This document shows, one piece after another, positions 12,501-23,326 of a DNA stretch of 64,000 bases (position 1 is the stretch's first letter; the number at the start of each line of letters is the position of its first letter). The notes below the pieces were generated by a model. The model had not been told where the DNA came from, made no database searches, and was given only the letters and a program-made list of their open reading frames with translations. The DNA lies in assembly GCF_945859685.1 (NCBI RefSeq), contig NC_079148.1:47193946-47257945 (forward strand), written 5' to 3'. Source of the stretch: Eupeodes corollae. Taxonomy: Eukaryota > Arthropoda > Insecta > Diptera > Syrphidae. Made by a program: the position numbers and the translations under genes.

Positions 12501-14655
12501 GCAAATAGAAAACACTTCCCGACGTAGGTTCTATTTTCTCATCAGGGATACGCTCCATGTGTCCCAGATTCAAATAAGTCTGCATGAACTTGCAGTATTC
12601 CACTTGTAGGTCTTTATCACGCGAAAACCGGCGTTCCATTGCGAGAAGTCTAGACAAAGCTCCAGATATGGAGTTAGCAAACTTAACATGGTCTTGTCGA
12701 AAAGGAAGTTCTACCATGTACTTATTATCAGGTGTACGAGTTAGAGTTTTTGAAAAGTTTTCATCTACCTCATCTTCAATTACTCTAAAGGAAGAACTAG
12801 GAGGTACCTCTTCAATTTCCCAAAAGGATTTCAAAATAACATCAAGGTCAACACCTGCGTGCAATGAAACTAACGAATTTCCTGGCAAACAACCCGTTAC
12901 AACCCATCCAAACAATGTCTCATGAGCAACCACCTTTCCCTCTGGATCTGAACGATGATCACTTAGCAGAATACTCCAAGCCTTGTCAGCCCCCAACAAA
13001 ACATCAATGGGACCTGGGTTTTTGAATCCTACGTCCGCTAGCAAAAGATCGTCAAGAAAAGTGAAATTGCTGGCTTCCAACGAAAGCGATGGCGTTTGGG
13101 AAGTTATTTGGTTGAGAATATATGCCTCAACTTGCATAGTATGTGAGTTAATGCGGGATTTTAATTTTAACTCAGCAGCACCTTGAGTCACACCAGCTTC
13201 AACAGACGAAATCCCGGATATTGGTAAACGAGCATGAGAACGACGTAGACCAAGTCTTTTCACCAAACTATCAGTTACGAACGAAACCTGAGAACCACTA
13301 TCCAACAAAACGCGAACGAGATGAGTCTTTCCAGAAACGTCATACACTTTTACAACAGCGGTTGGTAATATAACCGAAGAACGCGAACCATTTTGCACAT
13401 GGTTGCTTACGACGGAAGCTGAGCCTTGCGTAGGATCAACGGCATTAGCTGTGCTTGGGTTATCTAAGTGCACCAAGCTATGGTGTCGAGAATTGCATGA
13501 CGTACAACGTGCTTTCGATCGACATCGATTCGACGAATGTTTAGTACCGAGGCAGTTATAGCATAATCGTTGATCTCGAGCGAAATTACGACGGGAACTA
13601 ACCGACATTGAAATAAAATCTGGACATTGTGGAAGATAATGTTCACCTTTACATTTTGGACATGAGGTATTTACTACGGCGAGGCTTTTTATATTCGAAG
13701 AATTTGACGTACGAGAGTTCTTGACGCGAGAAGTTTTCGGATCGCTAGATTCTAAGGCATTAGAACGCTTTTCTAGAAAATCAAGGAGGTCTTTAATCGT
13801 CGACTCTTCCGACATTTTGTTTTCTAAAGCCCAAGCTTTTTTAGTTTCAGAGTCTGTTTTATTTATCAATAAATAAACAAGCCACGGATCCCTACCTTCC
13901 GACTTAACCGCTTCAAGACCACGAATAACTTCATCAGCTTTATCCACTAGCTTTCGCAATTGAGAGCCATCACACGACCCGACGTTTGGCAATTTTAAGA
14001 ATTGTTCGATAAGACAATTTATTATAAAAAGTGGTTTATCATAACGATTTTCTAATTTCTCCCAAGCTAGCTGGTAATTGGAATCCGAAATGCTAACACC
14101 GTTCAAAAGATTAAAAGCGTCCTCGCGCAAAACCGACTTCAAGTACCTAAACTTTTGAGCACTCGAAAGTTTTGTGTTGCAGTCCACCGTTTGCAAGAAC
14201 ACATCGCGAAAACCTGGCCATTCCCGATAATCCCCGGAAAACGGTGTAATTTGCATAGGTTGCAGCTTTATATTAGTAGGGTTTTTATCTAACTGGCCTA
14301 ACCGATCTACCAATTCGGCTTGGGAAGAAACTAATTCCTTCAACGAAACGTTCGTTTCCCCATTGCTTTCCACTGAAGTAATGTCTTTTAAACGTTTTAA
14401 CAGAGCACACTTGGCTACTATATATTTCGATTCTAAAATCTCAAACTCAGGTTCTGGATCAACGTAACCCTCTTCAGCATGAAATTCAAAAAGAGCCGAT
14501 TGAGAACTACAAATGTCTTTAAAGGCCTTCTCTAACCTTTCCAAACGCACATTCAATTCTAAACTATTGGCACTTTCAGGAATTTCTTGCGCGTATGTAT
14601 ATACTCTAGTAATGGAGCCTTTGTAATGTCCACGAGCTTGTTTTAAAACCTCCAT
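9523..14655 (-). CDS. BEL/Pao Gag-Pol polyprotein (1,710 aa, intact)
   Basis: A single ORF encodes the capsid and replication enzymes of the retrotransposon. Residues 1-130 are a charged, coiled-coil-prone start. Residues 130-300 are the BEL Gag region (ITPFSGDYREWPGFRDVF). Three zinc knuckles follow: C332/C335/H339/C344, C365/C368/H373/C378 and a CCHH-type one at 384-396. Aspartic protease: LLDSGSQVSF, D452. RT: first Asp D775 in FCADIVKMF, catalytic YVDD at 851-854. RNase H: D1027, E1070, D1100. Integrase: zinc site H1336/H1341/C1371/C1374, then D1406, D1472 and E1526 as the DDE triad. The C-terminal BEL domain (DUF5641-like) is at 1605-1700. There is no envelope-like domain. All catalytic residues I looked for are present. 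The start at 14655 is the first Met of the frame. The stop lies inside the 3' LTR. Confidence 0.95.
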   Translation of the reverse strand: MEVLKQARGHYKGSITRVYTYAQEIPESANSLELNVRLERLEKAFKDICSSQSALFEFHAEEGYVDPEPEFEILESKYIVAKCALLKRLKDITSVESNGETNVSLKELVSSQAELVDRLGQLDKNPTNIKLQPMQITPFSGDYREWPGFRDVFLQTVDCNTKLSSAQKFRYLKSVLREDAFNLLNGVSISDSNYQLAWEKLENRYDKPLFIINCLIEQFLKLPNVGSCDGSQLRKLVDKADEVIRGLEAVKSEGRDPWLVYLLINKTDSETKKAWALENKMSEESTIKDLLDFLEKRSNALESSDPKTSRVKNSRTSNSSNIKSLAVVNTSCPKCKGEHYLPQCPDFISMSVSSRRNFARDQRLCYNCLGTKHSSNRCRSKARCTSCNSRHHSLVHLDNPSTANAVDPTQGSASVVSNHVQNGSRSSVILPTAVVKVYDVSGKTHLVRVLLDSGSQVSFVTDSLVKRLGLRRSHARLPISGISSVEAGVTQGAAELKLKSRINSHTMQVEAYILNQITSQTPSLSLEASNFTFLDDLLLADVGFKNPGPIDVLLGADKAWSILLSDHRSDPEGKVVAHETLFGWVVTGCLPGNSLVSLHAGVDLDVILKSFWEIEEVPPSSSFRVIEDEVDENFSKTLTRTPDNKYMVELPFRQDHVKFANSISGALSRLLAMERRFSRDKDLQVEYCKFMQTYLNLGHMERIPDEKIEPTSGSVFYLPHHAVITNKIRVVFDGSHKDTKNCSLNEMLHIGTPLQRNLVNVCIRFRLHRFVFCADIVKMFRQIWVHPKHRDFQRIVWRESPDSPISHFRLATVTYGTSPAPYLSMKVLRQIAFDYKHQFPLASHAVLHDMYVDDLMTGADSLSETLELKKQIVEMLSCGGLELSKWSSNCWEILRDIDCKEVVSLDLDSSSECTKVLGLVWNPYHDTFTYKISLPEHFVSTKRKLLSEVAKVFDPLGFLAPSTILLKILFQELWTAKTKIDWDDPLPFEIAEKWKLYRENLTYFENFRIFRRFTQNSKSLELIGFSDASEKAYSAVVYCRSCSEDGVEVKLVAAKTRVAPVKQLSIPRLELCGSLLLCRLIELIRSSLDVKPVRVSAFCDSQIVLSWLSSSPRKWSTFVANRTSEILSSLPRSSWSHVSSSENPADCASRGLSPKDLMEHKLWWNGPEWLVHSIDEWPNHCETEIEDIPEERKKVHTVHVSVAVEHFLDKISLKISSWRKIVRIVCYIRRFIYFCRLPKGDRRCGYLSLSELRLGKIICLKWTQREFLREIKSLKTDRCVDKASKLCSLSPFIDAVGLLRVGGRISNAKNVPFAIRHPIILPKNHPITLLILLDAHRNFLHIGVSGLFALIRQEFWILGSRNLIRKLVHDCHTCFRQRKITSTQLMGNLPSSRVNPSFAFAHTGCDYAGPITLRSSRGRKPTLSKGYISLFVCMTTKALHLELVSDLTTDAFLAALKRFIARRGRCSVLYSDNGTNFQGAARVLSDMYKLVQSQNHNKKVAEMLAGESIDWKFIPPHSPHFGGLWEAGVKLVKQHLRRVVGDSVLTFEEMCTLLAQIEALLNSRPLCASSDSDLDPLTPAHFLIGRPYTAIPEPSYLELPINRLGRWQLLQNMMQGFWRRWHTDYLTSLQQRPKWREDLRDFEVGDMVILKESNMPPSLWSLGRITAVHPGEDGHVRVVTLRTKRGTFTRPITKLALLPCPEIPSAGAAC

Positions 14656-14943
14656 TTTGGCATTTAGAAATACCTTTTCTTATGCGTTTCTAACAAACAA
14701 AAAAAAACACGATTTTTTAAAGTCTAACAGCTCACAATGCACAAAATTCTCTTATTATGGTTCCAGCAACAGTAATCAACAGATAACAGCAGCAGCAAAT
14801 CGAGCCCCCCAAAAAAAAATCATCCATGAAAGCGCAGTGGAGCACCAGGCAAAAATCAGATTTCTGCGATATACTTATCTGTGTATAGGAATCCCAGGTC
14901 TAAGAACCACCAACCAAAAAAAAACGAAAAGCCGATTCCAAAT

Positions 14944-14961
14944 ATCCGGCTCGAAGGACCA
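14944..14961 (-). other. BEL primer-binding site, tRNA-Tyr-like
   Basis: Four bases inside the 5' LTR, the plus strand reads ATCCGGCTCGAAGGACCA. This ends in CCA like a mature tRNA 3' end. It matches the insect tRNA-Tyr (GUA) 3' end as I remember it, whose 5' acceptor strand CCTTCGA would pair with TCGAAGG. On the element's strand it is the complement, where a tRNA-Tyr primer would start minus-strand DNA synthesis. The tRNA identity rests on memory. Confidence 0.75.
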
Positions 14962-14965
14962 ATTT

Positions 14966-15506
14966 TGTTTAAGAATTTAAATTTAAGTTAGGAAAACGCC
15001 AAAAATCAAAAAACGTTATAAATTATTTAATTTCCAAAATTTAAATCATTGCAAACAAATCAAGAAAGAACAATTAATTTTGCGACTGGCTGGTTTGGTG
15101 GTTGCTAGAAATGAGAAAGATTCTATCATCTTTAAATTGAAGCCAACCCATATGCATCACTTGCTAAAACCAGTATTTTGCACACGATACCAATATCAAA
15201 GGTATTACCTATGTACCATTGCGGTTTATTCTTTTTCTTAAATGCAACGGTCTTAGCAAGCAATGCATAGATTATGTAGGTATGTAATATGTTTACAAAA
15301 AATAAGTTAACAACAAAAAATATATCATAAACAGCTTCCGTCATACCAAAACCAATACAGTAGATAGAGCATAGGGCAATTACAAAATGTTTGGCAATTT
15401 AAACAAAATTAAAATTAAATTAAATTATATAATGATTTAAACATTAATAAATAAGACATATGTATATATGTATGAATAGAAATAATATCAGCTTCGTTTC
15501 TCAACA
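14966..15506 (-). repeat. BEL 5' LTR (right copy)
   Basis: 541 bp, the promoter-bearing LTR of the element, which is transcribed leftward. Its polyadenylation signal (plus-strand TTTATT at 15225-15230) is at the same offset as in the left LTR. The outer end TCAACA is followed directly by the target duplication CAAAG (15507-15511). Confidence 0.95.
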
Positions 15507-15738
15507 CAAAGTATTGAATGCACCTTGGTACATAAGAAATACCGATCTACATCGTGACTTACAAATAGAAATGGTTACAGAAGTTGTTAAAAAATTCGCT
15601 GTATCGCACAACCAGAGACTGCAAAGTCATACTAATTCTGAAATGGAGTCCGTCTTGAATATAAGAAACCATGTTCGGAGATTAAGAAGAACCAAGCCTC
15701 ATGAGCCTATGGTCTTAAAAAATATGGGAAAGTATTAA
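15507..15738 (+). pseudogene. Jockey-like LINE reverse transcriptase, C-terminal section
   Basis: Continuation of the LINE at 7966-8982. With one copy of CAAAG removed, the reading frame across the BEL insertion is continuous: the KLKNKV side joins LNAPWYIRNTDLHRDL. This is the usual Jockey C-terminal context (a NAPWY..N..LH.DL motif near the end of the protein). The frame ends at 15738 after a basic tail (HVRRLRRTKP). This confirms that the LINE was already resident when BEL inserted. Confidence 0.85.
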
Positions 15739-16089
15739 AAGTTTAAACTTTCCCCAAAGTGATTGTACAAAATTAAGAAAGTAAAATCGGAAGTCGATCC
15801 TTCAAGATTGGTCCTAATGAAGAGGTGGTTTTAGTGGTTCAGAGTCCCACACTACTTGGTGTCGAATACTGCCAAGTGTCTTTTGAAGATTTCCTCCAGT
15901 CAAAATAACTCTCACATTCAACAACAACAGAGACAAATTGCTTATCAACGTAGCCTCACACGATCAATGATGATGATTTTTTGATGAAAATTCGGATCAT
16001 TTTGAGCCATTTAAGGGACCTAGAAAATATGACGTTGTTGGTGATCAACCGGCCTAGGTTCTAGTGTTAACATAACTATAAAAGTCTTA
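15739..16089. other. Probable LINE 3' UTR and unassigned DNA
   Basis: No coding signal. The first part follows directly on the Jockey-like ORF stop and may be its 3' UTR. No poly-A or repeat tail was recognised. Confidence 0.4.
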
Positions 16090-16492
16090 AGACCTAAATC
16101 TTTAAACAAAATTCGGTGCAATGTCAATTGTGGAATTCCTAATTCCAAACATCAACGAAAAATCGACAAACCTGCGTGCTCATCACATTTTGGGGTTAAA
16201 TTACCGAATTCTCAGTTGTTCTTCAGGACGCACACAGTTCGCATTTTTCACATCATAAACAGGTCGTAACTGTCAAATTTGCTCACTACTTTCACTATTA
16301 CTGGCCTAGAAGGTTTGGTAACTTTGGCTGCAACATTTCCTCCATATTTTTAGTGAATTTCAACAATTTCGATGTGTCATTCTATTTTTAATAACCATGT
16401 AGTTTTTATTTGACAACTGTCACTTCAAAAGTGACAGCTGCCAAAAGAGCAGGTCTATTCAAAATAAAAACTCCCACTAAAAACCCCTTTAT
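16090..16492 (-). mobile_element. mariner-type relic (terminal repeat plus transposase N-terminus)
   Basis: Read on the minus strand it starts with a mariner-like end (AAAGGGGTTTTTAGTGGGAG). A short GACAGYTGTCA-type palindrome follows (plus strand 16420-16442), then a decayed coding part including VVSKFDSYDL and RTVCVLKN, reminiscent of the helix-turn-helix region of mariner transposases. The other end and the catalytic domain are not recognisable. The same style of terminal repeat occurs at 27034 and 28900. Confidence 0.5.
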
Positions 16493-19189
16493 TCTGAAAA
16501 CGCTAGGAGAACCGTTTGTATTTATCTCAAAGGCAACACTCTTTCTGAAGGCAGATTTCTAAATAATTATTCCTTTGTCATTATATAACACCCTTAGTCT
16601 CATGACCAACTAGGCCAAAAAAAAACCTAAGGTAGCTCATTCTTCTTCTTTTTCATATTAAAATTTCTTAACAGGTCAAAAAAGGCGTATTTAATTCTTA
16701 AAATTGGTCTTTTGCATTTATTTACCACAAAAATAACCTTAATTAAATTTTAACATAATAAGCTGACTCCTCCTCAACTAAAAAAATAAATAAAAAATAA
16801 AAGTCACCCAACCAACAACAAACGTGTACAAGACGTTAAAATAATTCCATATTTCAGTAAAAGCGGCAAAAATTCTATAATAATAATAATAATTATTCAA
16901 AGGCTTCACAAAAAACCCCTAAGACCTTTTTCTTTCTATTTTTTTTTTATTTTTGGAACGCACTAAACAAAGAATCATACAATTTACTTTGAATTTTTCT
17001 CGCACTAATGCTAATCGCTATTTACCATAAAACGAAAATTAACTTTCAAAGGCAAATTAACCAAAGTACCTACCTACTTACACTCTGACCAAAAAAAAAC
17101 ACAAAACGACTTTATACCAACACTACGGGTTTTCTAACCTACGTCAAAAACAAAAACAAAAACAACAAAAATGAATGCTTCACTCGACGCACAGGCACAT
17201 TATAAATATATTACACGTTCGCGTGCTACTGTCGCATTTATTTCGAACTATATGCCACAAAAATTAGCCTCAGGTGTTCGCATAAAGCTAAAGAGTTGCC
17301 ACGCACAAACAAAGGAACGACACATAAAAATTAATTGCAACAATCGCAGCCAGTAGCAGCAGCCCCACAAGCACAGGCAACAAAGTGTGGAGTCCTTAAA
17401 GGACTAATAAACCTATAACAGCGCACAAGTTCAAAAGCTTTCATCATCTTGAGAGCGAGTGGAACGATAGACGAACAATGTCGCATCTAAAAATGTCAAA
17501 GCGTCCGACTTAATATACTTTTCAGTTAGAAAGATGAACTCCGTACACATTGACTTTATACTTCCACCCAACTCCCATATAATTGATGTTACTAGGGTTG
17601 CCAGGAATAATCAAACTTTTGATTCGTTCTAATTACAAACAATGCATCTAAAACTTCCCCAAACAATAACTCACCATGAATTCGGTGGAAACCGTCATGA
17701 ATAAGCTGAAATCAATGTGCGGGAAAAAGCATTCGTCATTGTATGCAAGACTGCTTTGAATGTTCAACTCTCGATGTGTATTGTCTTTGACATACTTTCT
17801 GACAGGAGTAATTTATTAAACACGTGCGCGACAGATCTTGATGCATGACTTAACAATTGGGAAGCGTAGAAAATTAGCGTGGTAATAGAAACACATTTTT
17901 AGGATTTTCCGAACGCTCATTAATTTGTCGTGACTTTTTTTTTGTTTTTATAGTTTTTTTTTATAATTTTTTATTTACGATTAATTATACCACATCTTAT
18001 TTATGGAATGGTAACCCTTTCTGCTAGCTGGCAGAAGCGTAAATAATTTTTCTTCTATAGTAATCCTAATTAATCCTTAGTTCTCATTTTTATTTGCGAA
18101 TTTCCATTTACTTAGAGGAACTTGGATTTCTATTGAGATTATACCTCCTAATATCTTCCCCCTTTTTTATGTCTATAGACGTACGAGCATAGGGCTAAAG
18201 GCGACGAGCGACAACGACGATGACGACGACGAAAGCCTAACCTCCTATTACTACGCGTGTGCCGTATTTTACGCAACAATATAGCCATGAAAATTTCACC
18301 ATCAGTTTCGGTTGTCGCTAAAAGGAAATTCGTCCTGGTTAAGAGGGTATGAAAATTCATTAGAGTAATTTCTTCTCGCAGAATTAAGAAGATACACACA
18401 CACCCACCTCCACCCTATTTTTTGAAAAGTGTTGATGAAGCAGGGAACACTTTCCTAACAAAAATATACAAAAAATACAAAACAGTAAAGAAGTTTTAGT
18501 TGGACACAACAATGTCAAATCGTTGGCGGAAAGTCATTTATCAAAAATATCAGGACCCGCCCTTGTTGACATATCCAGCATGATGATGGACTAGCAAAAA
18601 TTTTTGTCGTGTTGTGTTTAAGTTTTCGAGGGTTGAAAAGAAAAATATTATTATAGAAAATGTCGAAATTGATAGAATCTGCTTTACTATTTAATTTCAT
18701 CTTCATAATATTCCGTTCACCACTTTGTCTTCTTTTCAATTACTTTTTTTTAACAATTTTTATACACAAAGAGAGACTTCAAATTGATTATTTTATACTT
18801 TGTAATTTGGGTTTCACGTTTAACATCTTTAACAGTGCATCAGGACTGACAGATGGCACGTGTATGACAGTCTCTGATTTTTCCTTAGTTTCCAAAACAT
18901 CAAAACTTTAACTTACATTTGACGTTTATGTTAAATATGTAAAATCAAGTGTTGGCCTTTGATTTAAAATCAAGCTCAAATATTAAAACTCTCGGTAGAT
19001 CTTGAAAAATATTCCAGAATCTTCAAAAATATGGCAGGAATTGACACTTTTCTCATCAATTTAAAATGTTGCGTTTTGACAGTTGTGGAGGAAAACTATA
19101 CAAAAAAAAACAGTAAATATTTTATTTTGAAGTCCCGGCGTGTTAGAAAACAGGCTTGATGTTTTGTATTGTCAAGGATAGACACCTAC
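16493..19189. other. Long non-coding stretch, no firm gene
   Basis: Mostly A/T-rich. A 61-codon frame at 17171-17356 starts in a good insect start context (ACAAAAATG) but has no recognisable domain; it may be chance or part of a host 5' UTR. The tract 17340-17540 is somewhat G/C-richer. A CGA/GAC triplet patch lies at 18202-18233. A second small frame (18660-18911) is hydrophobic and low-complexity. Nothing here is called as a gene. Confidence 0.5.
18202..18233 (+). repeat. Imperfect GAC/CGA triplet microsatellite
   Basis: GCGACGAGCGACAACGACGA followed by TGACGACGACGA, an imperfect run of GAC-type triplets in A/T-rich surroundings. Confidence 0.7.
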
Positions 19190-19201
19190 TGCTTATGAGC
19201 A

Positions 19202-21518
19202 AGGTAGGTAGAAATGGCGTTCTCAAGGCAACCTAGCCTGAGATCCAATTAGCGCTGTAGTGCGCCTTTTTGATACCAAAATTTCGTTTGACCTTTGATT
19301 GAAAGGGACAGATTTATAGAGAAGCTTCATAGCGATTATGTAAGAGCCATTTTGTCGCATTGAGAAAAAGGATTAGGTCTCTAATCTTTGTCTCAGATAA
19401 CTCATCAAGTTCTTGAAAGAATGCTTTTCCAAAGCATTTCATTCTGGTGTTTGCCAAATCAGGACATTTGCAGAGGAAATGGATTATGGTTTCACTTTCT
19501 CTTTGGTCACTACAGCTACGGCAAAAGGTGTTTGTAGGAGATACCCAACTTGTCCGCATGAACTCCTATAGGCCAATGTCCGGTACAAACCGCAACAATC
19601 TTGGCTATGTCTTGCCTTGGCCTGCATAGAAGATCGTTTGTACGGGTTTTGTTATAGGTGGGCCATATCTTCCTAGATATAATGCAGTTGGGTAGATTGC
19701 GCCACCTTCGGTTTGATTCAGTTTGGTAGATAGAAAAGATTTTACCCTTCATAGCACCAAGAGGAATGTTAACCATTTCCGCAAGTGAGCTATGAAGGGC
19801 CGATCCTTGCCTGGCTAGCTCGTCAGTCCGTTCATTTCCCACGATACCACTATGGCCCGGAACCCAGATCAGGGTGACACCGAGGTTAATATTCAGGTTC
19901 GCAAGCTCATCGCGACATTGCTGGACCAATTTAGATGAGGATCTGGCCGAGTTAATGGCTTTGACAGCTGCCTGACTGTCTGTAAAGATAGCCACATTTT
20001 GGTTTTGGTTTGGGTTTTGTTTAAGTATCGTACATGCCTCCCTTATTGCCAGCAGTTCAGCCTGAAAAACGCTAGCAAAGTCAGGAAGCCTAAAGGATTT
20101 GGCTACATTTAGCGGCTCAGAAAAAATCCTAGAACCAACTCCGCACTCCATTTTTGAGCCGTCAGCAGTGATGGTTGTGTCGAAACCTATCGACAATATG
20201 TCATCCTCCCAATCTTCTCTCGATGGGAAAATAACCTTAAAACCCTTACTAAGGTTCAAAGTAGGAGTGCAGTAGTCAGCGTCTACCGAGATAATATCTG
20301 AGGGAATCAATTTCGTTATTTTGCTGCGACCATAAGGTTTTGACAACCAGCTATTTGATTCCTTCAGCCTAATAGCGCTGCAGGAAACTATGTTTTTAAT
20401 AAAAAGGTCGATTGGTAGAAGATCAAAAATAATGGCCCCTGTGGTGCCAACGCAAGCTGTTCTCTGCACCTTTTTTAGCTTATAAATATTAAAGGCTTTG
20501 CTAAGAGCAGCCCACCACCCAATCGAACCATATGTTAAGATTGGGCGTACTACGGCTGTTTACGTTCATAAAATCATCTTTGACTGAAGTCCCCACTTTT
20601 TGCCCAAAGTTTGCTGCAGGCGTAGAAGGCAACACAGGCCTTCTTAACCCGTACTTCAATATTTTGTTTCCAGTTTAGTTTAGGGTCGAGTATAACTCCC
20701 AAATATTTTGCAATGGAAGACAATGATAGGATTTGACCGTTGAGTCGAGGTAGCGTGAAGGGCGGTACTTTAGTTTCGGTGGTAAAGAGCTACAGTTCAG
20801 TTTCCACAGCTCGTGGCCCAGTTGCTAACTTTCTTCAAAGCTGACTCCGTGATTTCACTAATCACAGAGGTGTACTTTCTTGAAACCAATAGCACCAAAT
20901 CATCCGCGTAGGCTACCGCCTTCACTCCACATCTCTCTAATTTAACGAGAATTGTATCCATGACCAGAAGCCATAGAAGAGGCGAAAGAACACCACCCTG
21001 GGGTGTTCCCCTACTCACGTGTTTTGTTGCGATTGTATTGCCTAGAGAGGCTCGAATCTTCCTACCACTGAGCATGGAAATAATCCATTCTCGAATGAAG
21101 TCTTCTTCACCGAACTTAACGAGCGATTCTTCTATGGATTCTGTAAGGACGTTGTTAAAAGCACCTTCCATGTCTAGGAAGGTGGCAAGAGTAAATTCTT
21201 TATAATGGATACAGTCTCCGTAGATTTGCCCTTAAGATAAGCATGCTGAGAGCTTTCGAGAGGTCGTCCAACTAAGATTTCTCTAATATGGTAATCAAGA
21301 ATGCGCTCCAAGGTTTTAAGCACAAAAGATGTTAAGCTTATTGGTCTGAAATCATTCGCGGATTCGTGATCTCGCCTACCCACTTTCGGGATAAAAACTT
21401 TGACCTGTCTCCACGACATGGGCACATGTTTGAGAAGGAGACATCCTTTGAAAATTTGTTCCAGCCATGGAGCTGCTTCATCATGCAACTTTTAAAGCAT
21501 AACTGGCAGTATGCCATA
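19202..21518 (-). mobile_element. LOA-type LINE, copy 1 (RT + RNase H, 5'-truncated)
   Basis: The longest of three copies of one RNase-H-bearing non-LTR element, flanked by a 12-bp target duplication with one mismatch (TGCTTATGAGCA 19190-19201, TGCTTATGAACA 21519-21530). On the minus strand: RT fingers at 21174-21488 (NDFRPISLTSFVLKTLERIL), palm at 20797-21171 (FLDMEGAFNNV, RGTPQGGVLSPLLW, intact AYADD box), a deletion and frameshift near 20800, and a thumb region with stops. RNase H lies at about 19700-20200, with ADGSKMECG, FQAELLAIREA, FTDSQAAVKAI and TDELARQG supplying the D-E-D-D residues. A C-terminal cysteine cluster is at 19370-19550 (CRSC...HFLCKCP). It ends in a 3' UTR and a (CTAC)n tail. 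The order and the RNase H fit the LOA clade (remembered). Confidence 0.9.
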
Positions 21519-21530
21519 TGCTTATGAACA

Positions 21531-23326
21531 AACTGAATAACAAAATCAATTTAGACTTGATGCAGATCTACATATGGAGGTATAGAAGTCGAAGCAAACT
21601 TCATTAAAAGAGCACGGAATAGAAACTTCAAAAGGAAACAAAAAGACTGAAATTGAGAATACAAAACCTATGAATCTTTCGTTACATAATAATAGAGTAA
21701 GAGTGGAGATAATACAGGGCTTTGATGTATCCTATAATGCAGACATTTTAATCAATTTCAATTAAAAAGTTTCAGCTGTCATTTTTGAAATATCACCTTT
21801 TTGACATCTGTCAAATAAAAATTGTGGTATTACTCCAAGAGGACTTCTTTCAAGCCAATTCCTCATAATTAGCTTCCTTTCGTTGTTCGCACCTTTAAAT
21901 TTTTGTTTTAAAATACTACAACCAATTATTGACTTTCAGCTGTCTTTTTTTGTATTTATTTGACTACCAATAAAAAACAGTTTGTATTATTATAAATTAT
22001 TTCTTTTTGTTGTTTGTCTCTAACAACAAATATAAAATCCTATAATAACACTTCAAAATGATTTAAATGTACCAATCCAAACTATTTAGGTGATTTTTAA
22101 TAAAAAAAAAAAAGAAGAACTTGAGTTCGAATTAACACGCCTTAAGTGTCATTACGGGCTTTTTATACATAACCTATATAATATATGTTGTATACGCCGA
22201 TATGTATAAATTGAAGATCAATAAATTAGCTTAATAACAACTATTTTGACATGATTTTTTTTGTTAAATAGGCCTAGCCAATTTATTTCATATAAAAAAG
22301 TAGACATTTACAGAAGTCGGATTCTTTATAAATGCGAGGGGTATGTTTTTTGTTGTTTTTGTTTAATTTATATGAGTTTTATATGTTTGGATCAGCAGCA
22401 GAAGTCGTAATTTAGAAAGAGCACCTTTTTTTTAATTCTATAAAATGAATTCAATAAATTATTCCCACAAATCAAAACATCTGATATACCCTCTTACAGG
22501 CTTATATGCTATAGAAAAACTACATTTTTAAAATGATCTTAGACTTTTAGATCACAGGTATAAGAGAATAACATCAATATAGCTACACCAGATATACAAG
22601 ATCACTTCCTTTCATAAATACACCCAAACACAGTACTGTGGAAAAAAATATTTAAAAAAAAACAGCAATTTGTTTGGATGTATTTTAACAAAAGGTTAAA
22701 AGAATTTCATGAGGAACTCTCTTAAACAATATTTAACCTTTTTTACATAATCAGTGTCATTTAATCGACAGTCAGTTACTGTACAATGTATAATGTATAA
22801 AGTTTCTGGGAAACATATAACTTAGACATGTAGTCGATACAGAAAACCAGATTTTATTGAATTAAAGTAAAACTTACATTACACATAAAAATCATTATAG
22901 CATGGCGATTCCCGTCTGCCAGATTGACAACAAAACACAATGAATGTAAAAAGCCCTCAATATAATTACTTTTCAATATTAAAAAAGGTATTTATAATTT
23001 TTTAAACAGTTCATAGTAGATTACAAATAGTTTAAAAAACAGTGAATAGAAACACAATCAGAAATTTTCGTTCATTTGGTAAAGATTGACAACATTCATT
23101 TCTTTCCATAAACTTATCACTTGATCTTCCGATAAAAAGTCTTTTCTGAATCTATTCTGTCGTCTGCCGGAGTTTACATTACAAAATAAAGTAAGTGAAA
23201 GTTCTTTTTTACAATTTTAATGATTTGAAACAAAATAAAAAAAGTGAATTTTATTGGCGATTTGAAACACAAAAAGTAATAATTTTAATGATTTAAAACA
23301 AAAAAGCATACGTGTTATTTTATAAA
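21531..23326. other. A/T-rich non-coding stretch
   Basis: No gene recognised. A patch at 21770-21830 (CAGCTGTCATTTTTG, GACATCTGTCAAATAAAAA) resembles the GACAGCTGTCA segment near the ends of the mariner-type relics elsewhere in the window and may be a scrap of one. Confidence 0.5.

Larger units (their letters stand above)
8988..15506 (-). mobile_element. Complete BEL/Pao LTR retrotransposon (6,519 bp), apparently recent
   Basis: The element lies on the minus strand between two LTRs of exactly 541 bp (8988-9528 and 14966-15506). I compared the LTRs base by base by eye and found no difference. It is flanked by the 5-bp target duplication CAAAG (8983-8987 and 15507-15511), and the LTR ends are TG...CA. 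Element order: 5' LTR (right), primer-binding site, 305-bp leader including that site, one ORF of 1,710 codons without a stop or frameshift, 3' LTR (left). Identical LTRs and an intact ORF point to a recent and possibly mobile copy. It landed in the C-terminal coding part of a Jockey-like LINE. Confidence 0.95.

Noticed and set aside
11038..14655. Many open frames on the plus strand and in other minus frames across the BEL element (for example 12235-12609 and 11757-12023)
   Set aside because: They overlap the intact polyprotein and have no domains. They are shadows of its codon use.
8988..15506. An envelope-bearing, retrovirus-like element
   Set aside because: The ORF ends after the integrase and the BEL C-terminal domain. 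There is no signal peptide, transmembrane segment or further ORF before the 3' LTR.
17171..17356. 61-codon frame with a good start context
   Set aside because: No domain and no supporting splice or promoter signals. It is mentioned only in the gap entry.
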